Assembly (NCBI RefSeq): GCF_002105155.1
Contig: NW_019028981.1
Location: forward strand, 1,404,501-1,468,500
DNA length: 64,000 nucleotides
Direction of reading: 5' to 3'
Source of the DNA: Lobosporangium transversale
Lineage: Eukaryota > Mortierellomycota > Mortierellomycetes > Mortierellales > Mortierellaceae
A model generated the notes under the pieces. The model was given only the letters and a program-made list of their open reading frames with translations, did not search any database and was not told the DNA's origin. Below are positions 21,812 to 33,955 of this stretch, piece after piece. Position numbers and translations under genes: made by a program. Each line of letters opens with the position of its first letter. The stretch's first letter is position 1.

Positions 21812-22674
21812 CCGTCTCTGACCTATTGGATCTTGTCCTTTTACTCTACCCCTTGAAAACAAAAAATTAAAACCCAATTGAAATTGACTCGATAGGTATT
21901 TCTTGAACATCTTCTTGGATACAACATTCGGAGTGGGAGTTTTATATCTGTTCCTCAAGGCAGCAGACATGTATTTCATACATGCTAGGATGGATGAATT
22001 GAAAACTGGAGATTATGGAAACCCACCACAGTTTGAACGCTGGTGGAAACAGACCCTTGTCTTTTCTACAGGATTGATTGTCATGAAGATCATTGTCGTA
22101 ATCGTCTTGACCTGGGTAAAGATTTTTTTTTTTTCCTCTTATTTGATTTGATTGAGACAGGAAAAAAAAAAAAAAAAAAGAAAGATGTTTGACCAAGACT
22201 TTTTTTTTTCTTGAAAAAATGTAACAATAGCCTTTCCTTTTCACATTCGGCGAGTGGTTTTTGGGCTGGACATTACAGAATGAGAAGCTGCAGATTGTTT
22301 TCGTAATGTTGATTATACCCTTGAGCATGAACATCGTTCAGTTCTGGATCATTGACTATATCTTGAAGCAGAAGCCAACCGAAAAATTCCCTATCCGGAT
22401 AGACGAAGATGAGGAGGACCTCTATGGATTGGTGGGAGGTCTGGAGCGAAACTATGAAGAAGACGAGGATGAGGATGATGGGATGGATAGGACTGGTCTG
22501 AATACAGCGAATGATCTTCATTCAAGAGAGGAGCACGATAGAGTAGGTTCACATCACCATCATCAACAACCCTTGATAGACCGGCTAGAACTGGAGACAG
22601 AAGAGAACGTAGCGTCCAAACATAGAGATTCTGAGTATGGGCAATTCACTTCAGGGTCAACAAGGAGGCTTTGA
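21286..22674 (+). CDS. STIMATE-family membrane protein (TMEM110 / yeast YPL162C type)
   Basis: Exons 21286-21476, 21640-21756, 21896-22115 and 22231-22674; 323 aa. Four or five TM segments carry the family's characteristic text: an N-terminal TM (FAIIVQLLLATIAFSTLIF), then VWIYDVSKQIVGGVVIHSLN, then WYFLNIFLDTTFGVGVLYL, then a GDYGNPPQFERWWKQ loop and more TM helices. The C-terminal 100 residues are cytosolic, acidic (DEDEEDLYG, EEDEDEDDG) and disordered. Human STIMATE is an ER protein that promotes STIM1 conversion at ER-plasma membrane contacts; the yeast relative is vacuolar and uncharacterised. Fungi generally lack STIM1, so a role in calcium handling is uncertain. A C/T-rich leader precedes the ATG. 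Poly(T) and poly(A) runs of up to 34 nt sit inside introns 2 and 3. Confidence 0.88.
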
Positions 22675-22729
22675 AATAATCCAAATCAAAAATATGATCA
22701 TAATGGACTAACAGACCCATCCAGTGAAC

Positions 22730-22762
<33 letters not shown>

Positions 22763-23033
22763 AAAAGAGAAAAAGAAAAAAAACTTCATACCATCTTTTA
22801 GTTCTTGATAGAGTAGCAAAGAGGAGAGGAAAGAGAAAAAAGATGTTGAAAATGACCTGTACAGTACTTGGCCCACAGTAAAGGCGCACTATAAAAACAT
22901 TTATTCTTTTTTAAATCTGCAACATGTTATATTATTTGAAACACTTGTGCCTAAAGTAAGAAATCAGTAAAGTCATATGGAAACATCAACTAGCCGTTGA
23001 AAAAGTTTTTTTTTCATTTTCATTTTCATTTTT
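22675..23033. other. Convergent 3' flanks
   Basis: The short interval between two convergent genes contains an A-run of about 28 nt near 22730-22757 and A/G-rich DNA. It should hold both 3' UTRs. No gene is seen. Confidence 0.6.
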
Positions 23034-24062
23034 TTACTTCTTTTTCATGATGATCCCCAAGCCATCGAATGCAGGTAGAAGGACCACGGTTGCACGAGGA
23101 TCATTGACGACATGTTTGTTAAATTTATCAATCTTATCCCCGACAGCTTGCTTGTAGGCTGGATCATTGAATTTTATGGATTGTTGTGAAAGAGTTAATG
23201 ATGGCTTTGTAGTAGCAGTGGTGTCAACATCAGAAGCAGCAGCAGTGGAACCAGTAGCTTTGTGTCTCTTATCCGCGTCCAGAACTAGGCCATAGTAGAG
23301 GGTATTGTCTGCGAGGATGTAACCGTTCTCGGCTAACATGTCGTTATCCATAATGAAATCATAGTACTTGATGTAGCCTCCTTTATCAGCGTCTACAGTT
23401 AAGAAAAAAATAAAAACCAGAATTTATAGATGTCAGCTTACAATCCCTTCCAATACTTGAGAAGGCAAGTCCATTCAGATCGGATTCAAGTGTCTATTAC
23501 CAAGAAATATAGCATCAAACTTGATGTTTTTCTTGGCTAGTTCTTGTAAACTGCTCATGGCAGGGCCTTTCAACAGCTGTATATTGGCAGAATTAGAAGA
23601 AGAGTGATAGCCATGCTCCTTGAACAGTTCTTGAGATAGCTCTGCAGCTTTGGAGTCAATCTCACAAGTGTACAGAGTAGAGCCTACAGGCATGCCGTCG
23701 GCCATGGCCATGGCACTGTATCCCATGAAACATCCCAGCTCAAGCACATGTTGAGGTCTGGTTATCTTCATAAGGAATTGAAGGAACTGGCCTTGAACCA
23801 TTGGGACGGCTAAGTGTGAAGCTCTGGGGTAATGCTTTAGAATTCGAGCACGGAGTTGGGTGTATTTGTCGGGTACAGGGCTCGAGTGCTTCTCACTGTA
23901 GAGGCAAAGAGGGTTAGTCATTTGAGAACCAACAAGGCAACTGCTGTGGAAGGATCGACCCACGTATTGTTGTTGTTGATGTTGTCCTTGAGCTACTAGG
24001 GCTCTTGACGCATATTGAAGGACCAGTGTAGCTCTGTTTAGCTTGGTTGCAAGAGAGGCCAT
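23034..24062 (-). CDS. Class I SAM-dependent O-methyltransferase (COMTD1/CCoAOMT family), probably mitochondrial
   Basis: Exons 23501-24062 and 23034-23392, intron 108 nt, 306 aa. The N-terminal 45 residues are basic, Ser/Ala-rich and lack acidic residues (MASLATKLNRATLVLQYASR, then RSFHSSCLVG), as in mitochondrial presequences. The methyltransferase domain (PF01596 type) shows the SAM-binding motif I VLELGCFMGYSAMAMADGMP, the acidic motif TCEIDSKAAELS, and the metal/substrate site DAIFLDADKGGYIKYYD formed across the splice junction. These are followed by MLAENGYILADNTLYYGLV. The C-terminal region has a low-complexity insertion of about 30 residues (SDVDTTATTKPS). The acceptor is unknown; fungal relatives methylate catechol-like substrates. 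It is transcribed towards the STIMATE gene. Confidence 0.9.
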
Positions 24063-24289
24063 TGTGAATAGATCAGGTTGTTTTGTAACAACACAACAGT
24101 GCGTACAAAGGGGAAAGAGCCACTTTATCTTTAATCAATTGGTTCCTGCCAAGCCATCAAGGAAAATAGCTTGTTTACGTGACTTCTGTATTATAAATGT
24201 AATTAGACGCTCATTGGTTTTGGTGAAGTTCCACTGTAATCAAGATAAGCATTGTACTATAGTTCTCTAGTACTGCACTGGCATTAACT

Positions 24290-27110
24290 CCTTTCTTTGA
24301 ACAGGCAATGCGGGATGAATGTATTGGAAGTATTGTTCCGCGAGTGGCAATCTACACCTCTATCGCCTATCTGGAACTCGTGGATGATAGCGCTTTAGAA
24401 CTATGTGCTGATGCAAGCATCACGCTACCCCATTTTCGCAGCAATACCGAGGAAAAAAAGCTGTGTGAAAACATCGCAAGCGGCTGACTCCAATTTTCAC
24501 AGCAATTTGAAAGACTGGGGTGTCCAGAGCAAGCTCGGGATGGGATAAGCAAGCCCGGAAGTTGGGATGAAAGTGCTCATGGTCCTCAATGGAACCAATA
24601 TCAAGCGGGAGCACGGAAAATCCTCAAGAACTAGTTTTTTGCGATCCTTTTAAGAACTGAAATTGCAATCATCCCTACTGACATTTTTGACAGAGACATA
24701 CCCCTTGCCATCATTCGACCTAATTTGCCGAACCTCTGGGGAGAAACTCACCGATACTCATCAGCTTGTATATCATCTCACCTTCCTACCTTCCTCCTAA
24801 ATACTTCTCTGGCGATAACTGACTCTACAGCTCCCGAAAGAAAAGACAGCGGCGAGCTAGAGCAGCTGAATAGCTTAGTGGCTGGTCTCCTAACCATGTT
24901 CATCAACGATAAGGCCAAGACTGAGGCTACTATCACTGAGGTTGTGATGCTGGCTCCACCATTCCTTAACACAAGTTGCGGGAAGAAAGGATGTAGCTTT
25001 TCACACAATAGACTATACTCGCACCAACTCTTGAAAACAGCTCAATAGTTCTTTATGACAATTCCACATGGCAAATTATTTTCACCATAAACACCCGAAA
25101 TAGTCGCAATGATGGACACAACTTTTCATACTTGCCAACCAATCCGCATTCTGCCGTTTGGAATGATGAACATATGGTTCTTTTGAGAAATACAGCATCA
25201 GTTGACATACTTTTCAAGGACACGCAAATAAAATACGTTGCCTTATCTACTCTCCTGACGGATAGCGGCTCGTTTCAGCCAGGAATGGCCGTATAGCGCA
25301 TGTGTGGGATGCAATGTCCGTCTAACTCATTTATCTATTAAAGGATCATACTGGCCCAACCCTCAGCATGGCCTATTCCCATGGCGGAAGCTCTTTTGTA
25401 ACTGCTAGTGAAGACAAATCGGCGCGGTTATATTCACAATCAAGACAATAGCTATATTTACTATGCCATAGAAAAGGTGTTTACCAAGTTGCGTGTTCAC
25501 TTAACGGATACAGTCGTTCATTGCAAGTGTGGACTTTAGGGATTAATAAAAAGTGGATAATAGAGCAACTGGAGCATGATCACGTCAAGGGTTTTCAATA
25601 TTCTCCTAGCAGGAATTCATTACTTCGTTCACCTCCGAAAAGGCGCTCCTATGTGACATGGTCACAAGGAAAACTATGAAGACCTTAGAAGGCCATCGCG
25701 GCTAAATCATCGACCTGAAATATTCACCTACCGGAGATCAGGTTGTAACCTGCGGAATAGACAACACGCTTAAACTTTAGGATGCTCGGTCAGAGCAACT
25801 AACCAATGCCTTGAACAGCCACTCTGAGCGCGTGAATTGCGTGGCATTTTCACTTGACGGTCATCAGATCGCATCCTTCAGTAAGGACAAAACGGTTCGT
25901 TTGTGGGACACCCAATCATGACAGCCAAGCCAGTTCATATGGTCAGACGACATCGATCCTCCACGTGAGAATTTCGCCAGACGGGAAGCATATCGCTTCA
26001 TGCAGCTTTGACGGTGCAGTGTACGTATGGGATGTAGCTACAGGTCAACTAATCTGTACTTTAAAAGGTACAATAAGCTCTGCATCAGACATCAAGTACT
26101 CGCCAAAAGATCTACTACTTGCCTGCGTAGGCGGTGGCTCAAGGGCCTGTCTTTGAGAGCTCCAAGCCAGCCCGGTCCTCAACATGTCGGGGTCACAAGT
26201 AGGCGAAGGCAATTACCATATTGTCGTAGAGTTTTCGCCATGCGATGTTCAAATCGCAGCTGGCCATAGGGATGGGGCGGTAAGTGTATGGGGCACGTAG
26301 ACTAAGGAGCCTATCCACACTCTATAAGGCAAGAAAAGCATGCTAGAAGGTGTGATATTTCCTCCAGATGGACAATTGGCCACTTTGTACAACAAATGTG
26401 GCACAATCCGCCTGTGGAAACCGCAATCAGGGGATTGCCTAAATACTTTGAAAGGTTTGGTTGGAGACACCTCAAGTTTATATGGTGTTTTCTTCAGCCA
26501 GTAAAAGGATTATTTCAGTATCTTGTGGTGTACTTGACGGATGGAACACAGAGACAGAGAGTGCTATCGCGAAATGGTATTTGGACCTGCTAAAACGACA
26601 GCGATATTTTCGCCGTATGACCAGTATATCGCCGTTGATTGTAATGATGGATCAGCTCATGTGATGGGTACTGATTTAATGCAAATAGGACATATACTTA
26701 AAGGACATACCAGCAATATTCGTTCCATGGCTTATTCGCCTGATGGTCAGTATATTGCTTCAGGCAGTGAAGACATGACAGTGAGACTATGGGATTCTCA
26801 GTCAGGTCAGTGCTTGTCTACTATCCCCCACGCTGTGCCGTTACGACCTATGGCATCGGACGGCAAACTTTTTTCTTTTTTTCTTTCTTAGTTCGCGTCG
26901 AATTGTTTACTGTTTGTACGACATGGGTCTATTTACCAATGATCGCATAACTCTGGCCTATTATGGCGTTTATATCACGTGTTCTGTAACGTTCATTTCT
27001 CTTTCACGCCGACCATTATCTGGACTCTCTCTTAATTTCTCGATTATTCATCTTTAACCCGGGAAGGATCGCAAAATCGGTTGCTTCAAGCGGTGTCAAT
27101 GCCCTGTCTT
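24290..27110 (+). pseudogene. Decayed WD40-repeat gene (STAND/NACHT-WD40 type)
   Basis: Recognisable WD40 blades are scattered over 25220-26880 but interrupted by stops and frameshifts. Around 25680-25930 one frame reads TLEGHRG-stop, then YSPTGDQVVTCGIDNTLKL-stop, then VNCVAFSLDGHQIASFSKD and TVRLWDTQS-stop. Cleaner blades follow: ISPDGKHIASCSFDGAVYVW at about 25975 and MAYSPDGQYIASGSEDMTVR at about 26728. Upstream, 24290-25050 translates to helix-rich text without blades, which may be remnants of the linker region of a NACHT-type protein. The NACHT ATPase itself is not in the window. Fungal STAND proteins of this type act in non-self recognition and often turn over rapidly. Exact ends are uncertain. 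Confidence 0.75.
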
Positions 27111-27389
27111 TGAATGAGGTAATGCGTGTTAAGGAATATGTACTGCGATAGAGCGCAGCTTATTTTTCAACTATTACAGCCTGCACATTTATCGGAGATT
27201 ACGTGAAAATATGCAACAGTATATCCCGAGAGTGCCATTAACACGCAGCTCTATTTGCCTTGGCTTCTCCTCCATAGGGAACAAATGTTGGGAGCTCGTC
27301 TCCCCACCAAAATCGGCTACGAAGGATGTCAGGTACATTTCCTTGATTCATAAAAATCAAAAGTAATATAGTAACCTCCATATCATTTA

Positions 27390-27421
<32 letters not shown>

Positions 27422-28160
27422 CGAATTAGCAGGACCTTTGCTTTCAAAGATTGACATCGCTAAAAATCAATCTCAATCAGTATCTAATGGTTAGTCAGAG
27501 TCTACAGCACTGTGGTACTGATATAATTTATTTCATATGATGCATGTATCATTAATAATTGAGCATATCCACTGTATGAAGCTACTAGTACTAAAGCAAT
27601 ATCAGGACCTGTTCGCTTACCTGGTACGCCTACTCCAATTCGACTAGACCAAATTTCATTAGCTCTGGCAACATAATCCCCTCGCTTCAACGACAACAAG
27701 AAACGTAAAATTAATGATCGAACGGAACATGAAACTCCAATCGGTCTTACTCTATCGCAATGTTCACCTGCAGGATCCCCACTGCAATATGTTTCGTTAC
27801 ATACGCCACCACGGCGGCACTTGAGTGTTAAACAGCCCACCACCAACCTTTCCGACTGAAAAATATTTTGCAGATAGATCGTCAGCAGTAGAAAAAGTAA
27901 GTGAGATTAAGATGTGGGTCCACACACCACACCCATGGGGTATTTATTCATTTTCTGGTAGAGTGACCTGTACCAGGTAACTACATATCTATCTATAAGA
28001 TCACATGGGTTCATTCAAAAACCCTCATGATTTATCGCGTCTTTGTACGACACGTTATCGACACTAATTTCTACTGTTAATTTTTTAGTATATTAATTTT
28101 GGTTGGGAATTTCCCTAGTATTTTATCATAAGTTTTCTTGGTATTTTTCCTAGTTTTTCT
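27111..28160. other. Intergenic, no gene recognised
   Basis: Contains a T-run of about 30 nt at 27392-27421. A minus-strand open stretch at 27502-27846 is Cys-containing but lacks an ATG and a recognisable domain. Several AT-rich segments look like decayed sequence from the neighbouring pseudogenes. Confidence 0.45.
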
Positions 28161-28162
28161 AG

Positions 28163-29117
28163 CCACGCCATCACTATATTGCATACTATGAAATATGCAA
28201 CACCGACCTTCTCCCATCAGATTCTATTGATGGATCATTTACTGATTTCGAGGATCAGCATCAGCCGGAAGCCAAAATGTTTGCCTATAATTTTTTGGAT
28301 GGAGATGGGCGTGCTGATTCGATTGTAGAGGAACATTGGGTACACAATAACATCGATATTAGCAAGGCCCTTCTAGAATTTCGCAGTCGAGTGGTGGAAA
28401 ATAACTTTGGGCTAAGTCAGCCCATGAAAAGTTGTAAGTGCATCACGTGTGGTTTCTATTTACATGTTTACAGAGAGCTTTTTTTTTTTTACAATTCTTT
28501 ACTTCTTTGCAAATAGGGCCATAAATTTTATTTTTCTCCTTGAATCAGAACATCAGACAGGCGGTATACAAGGCGAAATTGATGACGATGCATGGGTGGT
28601 GCTTTGGCAATCGATAAGTCAACAAGACAGGTCTGTACTCTGCAGTGAAGTTGTAGCTGATATACATGGGTGGGCATGAATTTGTAAGAGCCTTTGAAGA
28701 AACACCACCAAAATCGATGATCTTGAAGCAAGTGCTTACTCGCCTTACAACCACTCGTGAGCTATGGTCTGGGGATGAGGAAAACGAGGCATCATTCTTG
28801 AAGAATATGCTGGCCCCATGTCTTGATGCATATTTCGGAACTATGCCCAACGTCAATACAAGATGGTAATTATACTTGTAATTGTGCTAATTGAGGAACT
28901 GCAATCTCGAAGTTAACACTATTTCTTTAATATAGGAGCATAACTCTGGATGAGACAAGAGGAATGGGGTCTCGTCTCTTAATACCCGACTATACTGTCA
29001 CAGTATCAATTGGGTCACAAAGTTACTCTTTGTTGCATTTAGAAGGAAAGGCAGTCAAAAATACATGCGCAAAAGAAGAAAAAATACATCTAGCATGTAT
29101 TTATTGTAAATGCTCAC
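28163..29117 (+). pseudogene. Truncated, frameshifted PD-(D/E)XK-like fungal gene remnant
   Basis: The piece starts after a possible acceptor (TTTTTCTAG at 28162) with an open frame reading SDSIDGSFTDFEDQ, then MFAYNFLDGDGRADSIV. A GT-AG intron at about 28436-28517 is followed by VLWQSISQQDRSVLCSEVVA and DIHGWA-stop. The frame then shifts near 28676 into HEFVRAFEETPPKSMILKQV. A last intron at about 28868-28936 precedes LLIPDYTVTVSIGSQSYSLL and HLEGKAVKN. The spacing PD...EGK is that of a PD-(D/E)XK nuclease core, and I recall similar text in large fungal families of unknown function. The protein ends prematurely soon after EGK. A frameshift plus truncation argues for a pseudogene. Confidence 0.55.
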
Positions 29118-30067
29118 TGATAAATGCTGTTTGAGAAATCAAAAACAAAAAAAGTAGGAACTGGGTAAGAGAAATGAACATTAGATAGATATTAGTAGGA
29201 GTTCACTCTCTCCTGAGAGTAACCACATCACAAGTCGTCGATGGTTGCGTGGCAGATAGATCACCGCTGGTCCCTGAGGAAGAAGCTCATGTGCATCGCG
29301 CGCTGGGGGGCGAATTTGGCAGATACTTCTCAAGTTGTGAAGATCACAGGGAAACGGTCTCAATGAGCTCTACCGTTCCATGTCTTTCTTGTTTTTTTTT
29401 TTTTCTTTATTGGTTTTGCCACTGCGAAGTACACTTCCTTACAAGTCTTTGAAGTGACGGAAAAATACAGACTGTCGGTCAAAGTTTTTTTTTACGAGCA
29501 TGTTTCTCATCGAAAGACAGTGTCACTGTCAAACAGTTTTTTATATTTTGGTTTATTTATTTCTTTATAAATTGCTATGATGAGGATTGAAAGTCTTAAT
29601 GGCTAAAGTAGGCTATGGTAATGTGGTAAGAAAAGAAAAAAAGGAAAAGAAAAAGAAAAACAAGTTCAAAGGAATCCATTCAAATGCCACAATTTAGAGT
29701 GATAGGCGAATATGCTCCAAAAAAACTCCACCAGTGCCAATCCTCCGCTTTCCATTACCAGCCATAGGAGCCATAAGCACCATTACCTTCTTCCCATTCG
29801 CTAACCTGTGGTGGTTTTTTTTATAATCGAATAACAATAGTAAAAGTAAAAAAGAATAAATAAATAAATAATAATAATAGTAATAATAATATAAAAAAAA
29901 AAGAAAAAAAAAAAGAAAAAAGAAAAAAAGCGAATGATAGAGTGAGTATGCTTAGTTCGTGTTTGAGTGCTTGGGTTGTGGAAGCGTGTAAACAAAAATA
30001 TACCAAGACATCCTCCAATCTACGAAACACCAGCAAAAGCGTAAAAAATCTCCTTTTCAAGCACTAT
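29118..30067. other. 3' flank of SR gene and unassigned DNA
   Basis: No gene is recognised. 29190-29370 is GC-richer than its surroundings and may be a gene relic. 29830-29930 is an AT-rich simple-sequence tract of (AAT)n/(AAAG)n type. Confidence 0.45.
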
Positions 30068-32687
30068 TTATATCTCTCCTGGTTCGTGCTCTGAAATATT
30101 TCCATGCTCCGGACCATCTTCAGATGAGAGTGTCCATGATGACCCAATGTATTCATCGTTGTTACCCACCTTGGGTTCTTCACCCCAGCCGTCTGTGCGA
30201 CGAGGAGATGCTGCGGGGCGAGGGGAAGCTGCACGACGAGGAGAGGCTGCGCGACGAGGAGAAGCTCCATGTGATTGAGAGCGCGAGCGAGAGGGACGCT
30301 CACGTGAGATGCTACGTCGGCGGGGAGGGGAACGAGATCGAGAGGGGAGACGACGAGGCGATGGTGATCGACGGCTGTTACCAGCACGACGAGGTGAAGG
30401 AGAGCGGCGTCGAGGAGGAGTTCTGGAACGGGAGCGTGCACGGCGTACAGGGCTACGGCTGTCCCTGCGGCGACGCACAGGTGATCGAGAGCGCGAGCGT
30501 GAACGTGAGTAGCGTCGTGCACTGATTTAGTACACAAATGAGAGTAGATGATTAGGCTTTTTTTTTTTTCTTTTTCCCTGAAATAAATATAAGCTCGCTC
30601 CCACATGTTCTATTGTGTTACCTTGGGCGATATCGGTCAGCTGATCGGGAGCGGCGGCGATCTCCACGACCACTTTGTCTAGAGGCAGTAGTAAAGCAAA
30701 TTAAAAGAATACGAATATAAGTTAATCATTTCGTTCCTGGAGTAGTTTATAGAACTTTCCGTGATGGGTCTATCACTTTGCTTCACTTGAGAGGAGAACA
30801 ACCAGACGCATAGGGATTGACTATGATAACTATTTACCCTCTCATCTGATTAGGAGCTAATAAAGAGGTTTAAAAAAAGATAGAGTTAATGTTTCTGTCT
30901 GAAGTATCCTTCGACTGAACAGCTGATGACTATCATGTCTATACTTACTCTTTCTCCTTCCTTGTGCATATTGAATTTCAAGTTTGCGACCATCAAGAGT
31001 AAACGACTCGCCTGATTCGTAGACGCGACGCGCATCCTCCTCATCATAATATCTGACGGTGGAAAAGAAATGATGGAGAGGTGCGAAAGTACGGATTATG
31101 GTGAGGAGGGGGAGGATAGATATTAGCAATCAACTTGAGGATCACGCGCACACCTGAATAACTCGCTTGAGAAAGCTTCTCTTGCATCAACACTTCTGAC
31201 TCGCTTCTTGACGAATATAAGAAAGAAAGGAGATAGAAGAAGAGATCGCTCTTGTAACTGCATATTGTCCCTCCTTATTTTTGAAGAAAAATTCTTGTTG
31301 ACGTCAAGCTGGGAAAGAACCATCCCCCTTGTTCAAGATTGCGGTTATCAGTTGCCCCAAAGAGCACTGATCACCTAATCGCCAGGGCAGTTTTATGTGG
31401 ACGAATAGCAGTTACACCCTTGCAAATGCGGATGTCTTTGGCGGCTCGCTTGAACACGGTACATGAATAAATTTTAAGGAAACAGCTTGACGTTTGTTGC
31501 TTGCATTATCGGCTTGAAACACTTCCCGTCCCCATGTCCCATATACTGATATTGCCTTGATTCCTTAAACTATTCCCTTTTTTTTTTTTTTTTTTTTTTT
31601 TGAATATGCAAAATGACCACAAATATCTTGGCTTGACTTGAGGAGTGAAAAATCTCATGAAAAATCACCACCAAGAAAAAAATAAAGAAATAAGAGTAAA
31701 CCCATTATGAATGATGGACTGAGAATAACAATGACAAAAAAAGGGAATAAACGAGAACCAAAGAACAAGACAACTGAATGCAAGGAACGGGAATACAGTA
31801 AACCAAACAGTGGTTGGAAAACAACAACGCACGGGTGATCTATTTGCACATTTGCAATATAGCAAGTTCCTTTTTTTTTTATCAGTATTGTCGACGCTCA
31901 TTTGCTTAGTTCTCTTGTCCCCTCCTCTCCTCAACAGGGATTTTTCCTCTTGCCGAGATCGTTTTCCACTCATTAAGTTTCCTATCGTCCCGTTTTTTTT
32001 TTTTTTTTTTTTTTTTTTTTCCTAATTGGCCATAAGATATCTCCCCTGTCCTGCCTTCTTATATTCCTTTTGAATGTAAACACTTGTGGGATCCCTCTTA
32101 ATCACTTGGGTGTACTCGAGGCTTTTTTTCCCTCTCACTCCGCTCTTCTTTCTTTCTTTTTTTCTATGAGTTGATAACCTGTCAAAAATAATTATAACAG
32201 CAAAATAGTAGTAAACATACTGAACATATGCAAAACCACGAGGACGACCAGTGTAGTAATCTATCAAAGTCCATCCAGACGACACATGTTATAAAAGAAA
32301 TGCCAGCATAAAATAAAAGAAAAAAATCTTTTGTTAGTATTTTCACACAGACACCAGCGCATGATTTGTACATTTGCATGAAAGAGCTTGGTGTCCTGTT
32401 CTTCCGAGATGTCATCCTGGTATGACGCGTCCATCACTTTGCATTGCCGTAACATTTTTTTTCTTTTTACATCATGTTGACTCACCTTTTGGGATATACA
32501 CTGAGATTAAGAAAAAGATGATCCAGAAAACAATAAAAAAAAAAAAAAATCCACAATTTAATAACAAATAATATTTTAAATACACAACGCATGAATATCC
32601 TTGAGAAAGCATTAAAGAAGAATTATCTCTTTTACCATCAGCAATTCGACCATGAGGTTCAAAGAGAGAAGCCAAATCGCTAGGACT

Positions 32688-32718
<31 letters not shown>

Positions 32719-32917
32719 CGTGGTATCACGTTTGAAACGATGAACTGTTAGAATGAGCTTAAACTTGTCATACATGTTAAGCTTGGCTGAATGTCATTTG
32801 CTTAGCTTTTTTTTTTTTTTTTTTTTTCTCTTTTCTTCATTATGATTATTACCGAGTGCTATCCTTGAACCCGCTAACATGAAGCGAGACCGAGTTGTCG
32901 TTGCGGTCGCGTGGCAT
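30068..32917 (-). CDS. SR splicing factor, SRSF10/SRSF2-like (RRM plus RS domain)
   Basis: Eight coding exons: 32853-32917, 32636-32685, 32486-32500, 32221-32260, 30949-31052, 30838-30856, 30622-30678 and 30068-30521; 267 aa. An N-terminal RRM is assembled across five exons: SVSLHVSGFKDSTRPSDLAS, then EPHGRIADVYIPKDYYTGRP, RNP1 in RGFAYVQYYDEEDA, and GRKLEIQYAQGRRKTPNQM. The C-terminal 150 residues are an RS domain of RS/RSP/SPRR repeats with three ASPRRA-type units and an acidic tail. Exons 3 and 6 are microexons of 15 and 19 nt. Both are needed to restore family-conserved residues (VYIPK-D and TPNQMR). The intron between exons 4 and 5 is 1168 nt. SR proteins bind exonic enhancers and recruit U1/U2AF; nuclear location is expected. 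Confidence 0.9.
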
Positions 32918-33955
32918 TGTCTTTCACACACGAAAAAAATAATCAAACAAAGCGTATTCTTTTTTTATCTTCTTCTTCTGTATATTAAAAAAAAAAAAAA
33001 AAAAAAGCTCTCGTCCTGAATACTGAATCCGATGAAGAACCAATGATGTGAAAGAGAAATGAAAACAAAAGAAGGAAAGATCAGAATCGCTTCAATCCGA
33101 AAAAAAAAAAAAAGAAAGCACTCTTAGAAACCTCCTCAACAGAGTCCTGCAATTCTATCAAAGCCACTTCAGACAAATGGCTTTTTTTTTGCCTGTGTGT
33201 TTACGCACCGACTCTGAACTATGTTATGGCAGCTCAATGAAGGATCATAAACTTACTCCATCATCCTTTATCGAATCGCTTTGAAACACCTATAATGTCC
33301 CATACCCGTATCTTTGACTTCCTCCTATACTCATCAATGGAAATGAGCTTTTTTTTTCTTTCTTCTTCTCTCCTCACAACATGCGTGTGGATACATCATA
33401 TCTGCAGATACTGAATGTCATCACAGCTCTAGTCCTCCCACTTCTGTCTAGATGCAGAGTTTCACATCACCAATTCAGCATAACAAATGACTCAAATGGA
33501 GCAGCCAGAAAAAGCTCAACATTAATCGCGTCTTTTGAAACTAAGCCACATGTGGATTGTGTGCACCAAAACTTGAGAGAGTTGCATGAAGCCAGTCCTA
33601 CTCATTGACCGACCATTTGATTAATAAAAACCTGTTTCTTTATTTTGGACTTGACGCCCAAGCGCAATACTGAGTGTCCATACTGAAGCTTCCGTCTCTT
33701 CCCAGAAGTTTTAAGGTGTTTCTTCCAACACGTCTGTTTTTTTTAAAAAAAATAAATAAATACAAGATATACTTTGTATTGAACAGACATGTCCATGGAA
33801 ATGAATAACTACCTTTATTGTTAATAGACTCTCAAGGGGCTGATTGGGGTTGAAATTGGGATGGGGAGCTGTGGGTATGACATAGAAAAGTGGTTTTTTT
33901 TTTCTTTTTGTTTACTTAAACAAGAACAAGGGCATAAAGATTCTCACTCCTCAGT
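32918..33955. other. Intergenic between the SR gene and the His-rich gene
   Basis: 32918-33380 contains the SR promoter region with T-rich and A-rich runs. 33381-33608 holds a possible small ORF, annotated separately. 33609-33955 contains an AATAAA at about 33622 and AT-rich DNA, and probably holds 3' ends. Confidence 0.5.
33381..33608 (+). CDS. Possible small protein, unknown
   Basis: A 75-aa ORF with an ATG directly after a C/T-rich leader (TTCTTCTCTCCTCACAAC), the same type of leader that precedes the gnd start. An AATAAA-like signal lies 15-20 nt after the stop. The N-terminus has a hydrophobic core (LNVITALVLPLL) that could be a weak signal anchor; the remainder is polar with three Cys. 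No family is recognised. It could equally be chance. Confidence 0.3.
   Translation: MRVDTSYLQILNVITALVLPLLSRCRVSHHQFSITNDSNGAARKSSTLIASFETKPHVDCVHQNLRELHEASPTH

Noticed and set aside
27502-27846. Minus-strand Cys-containing frame (CRRGGVCNETYCSGDPAG)
   Set aside because: It has no ATG (starts at TTG), no signal peptide in frame and no recognisable domain; it sits in decayed DNA.
30124-30525. Plus-strand 133-residue Glu/Arg/Asp-rich frame
   Set aside because: Shadow of the RS-domain exon of the SR gene; the repeat codons keep several frames open.
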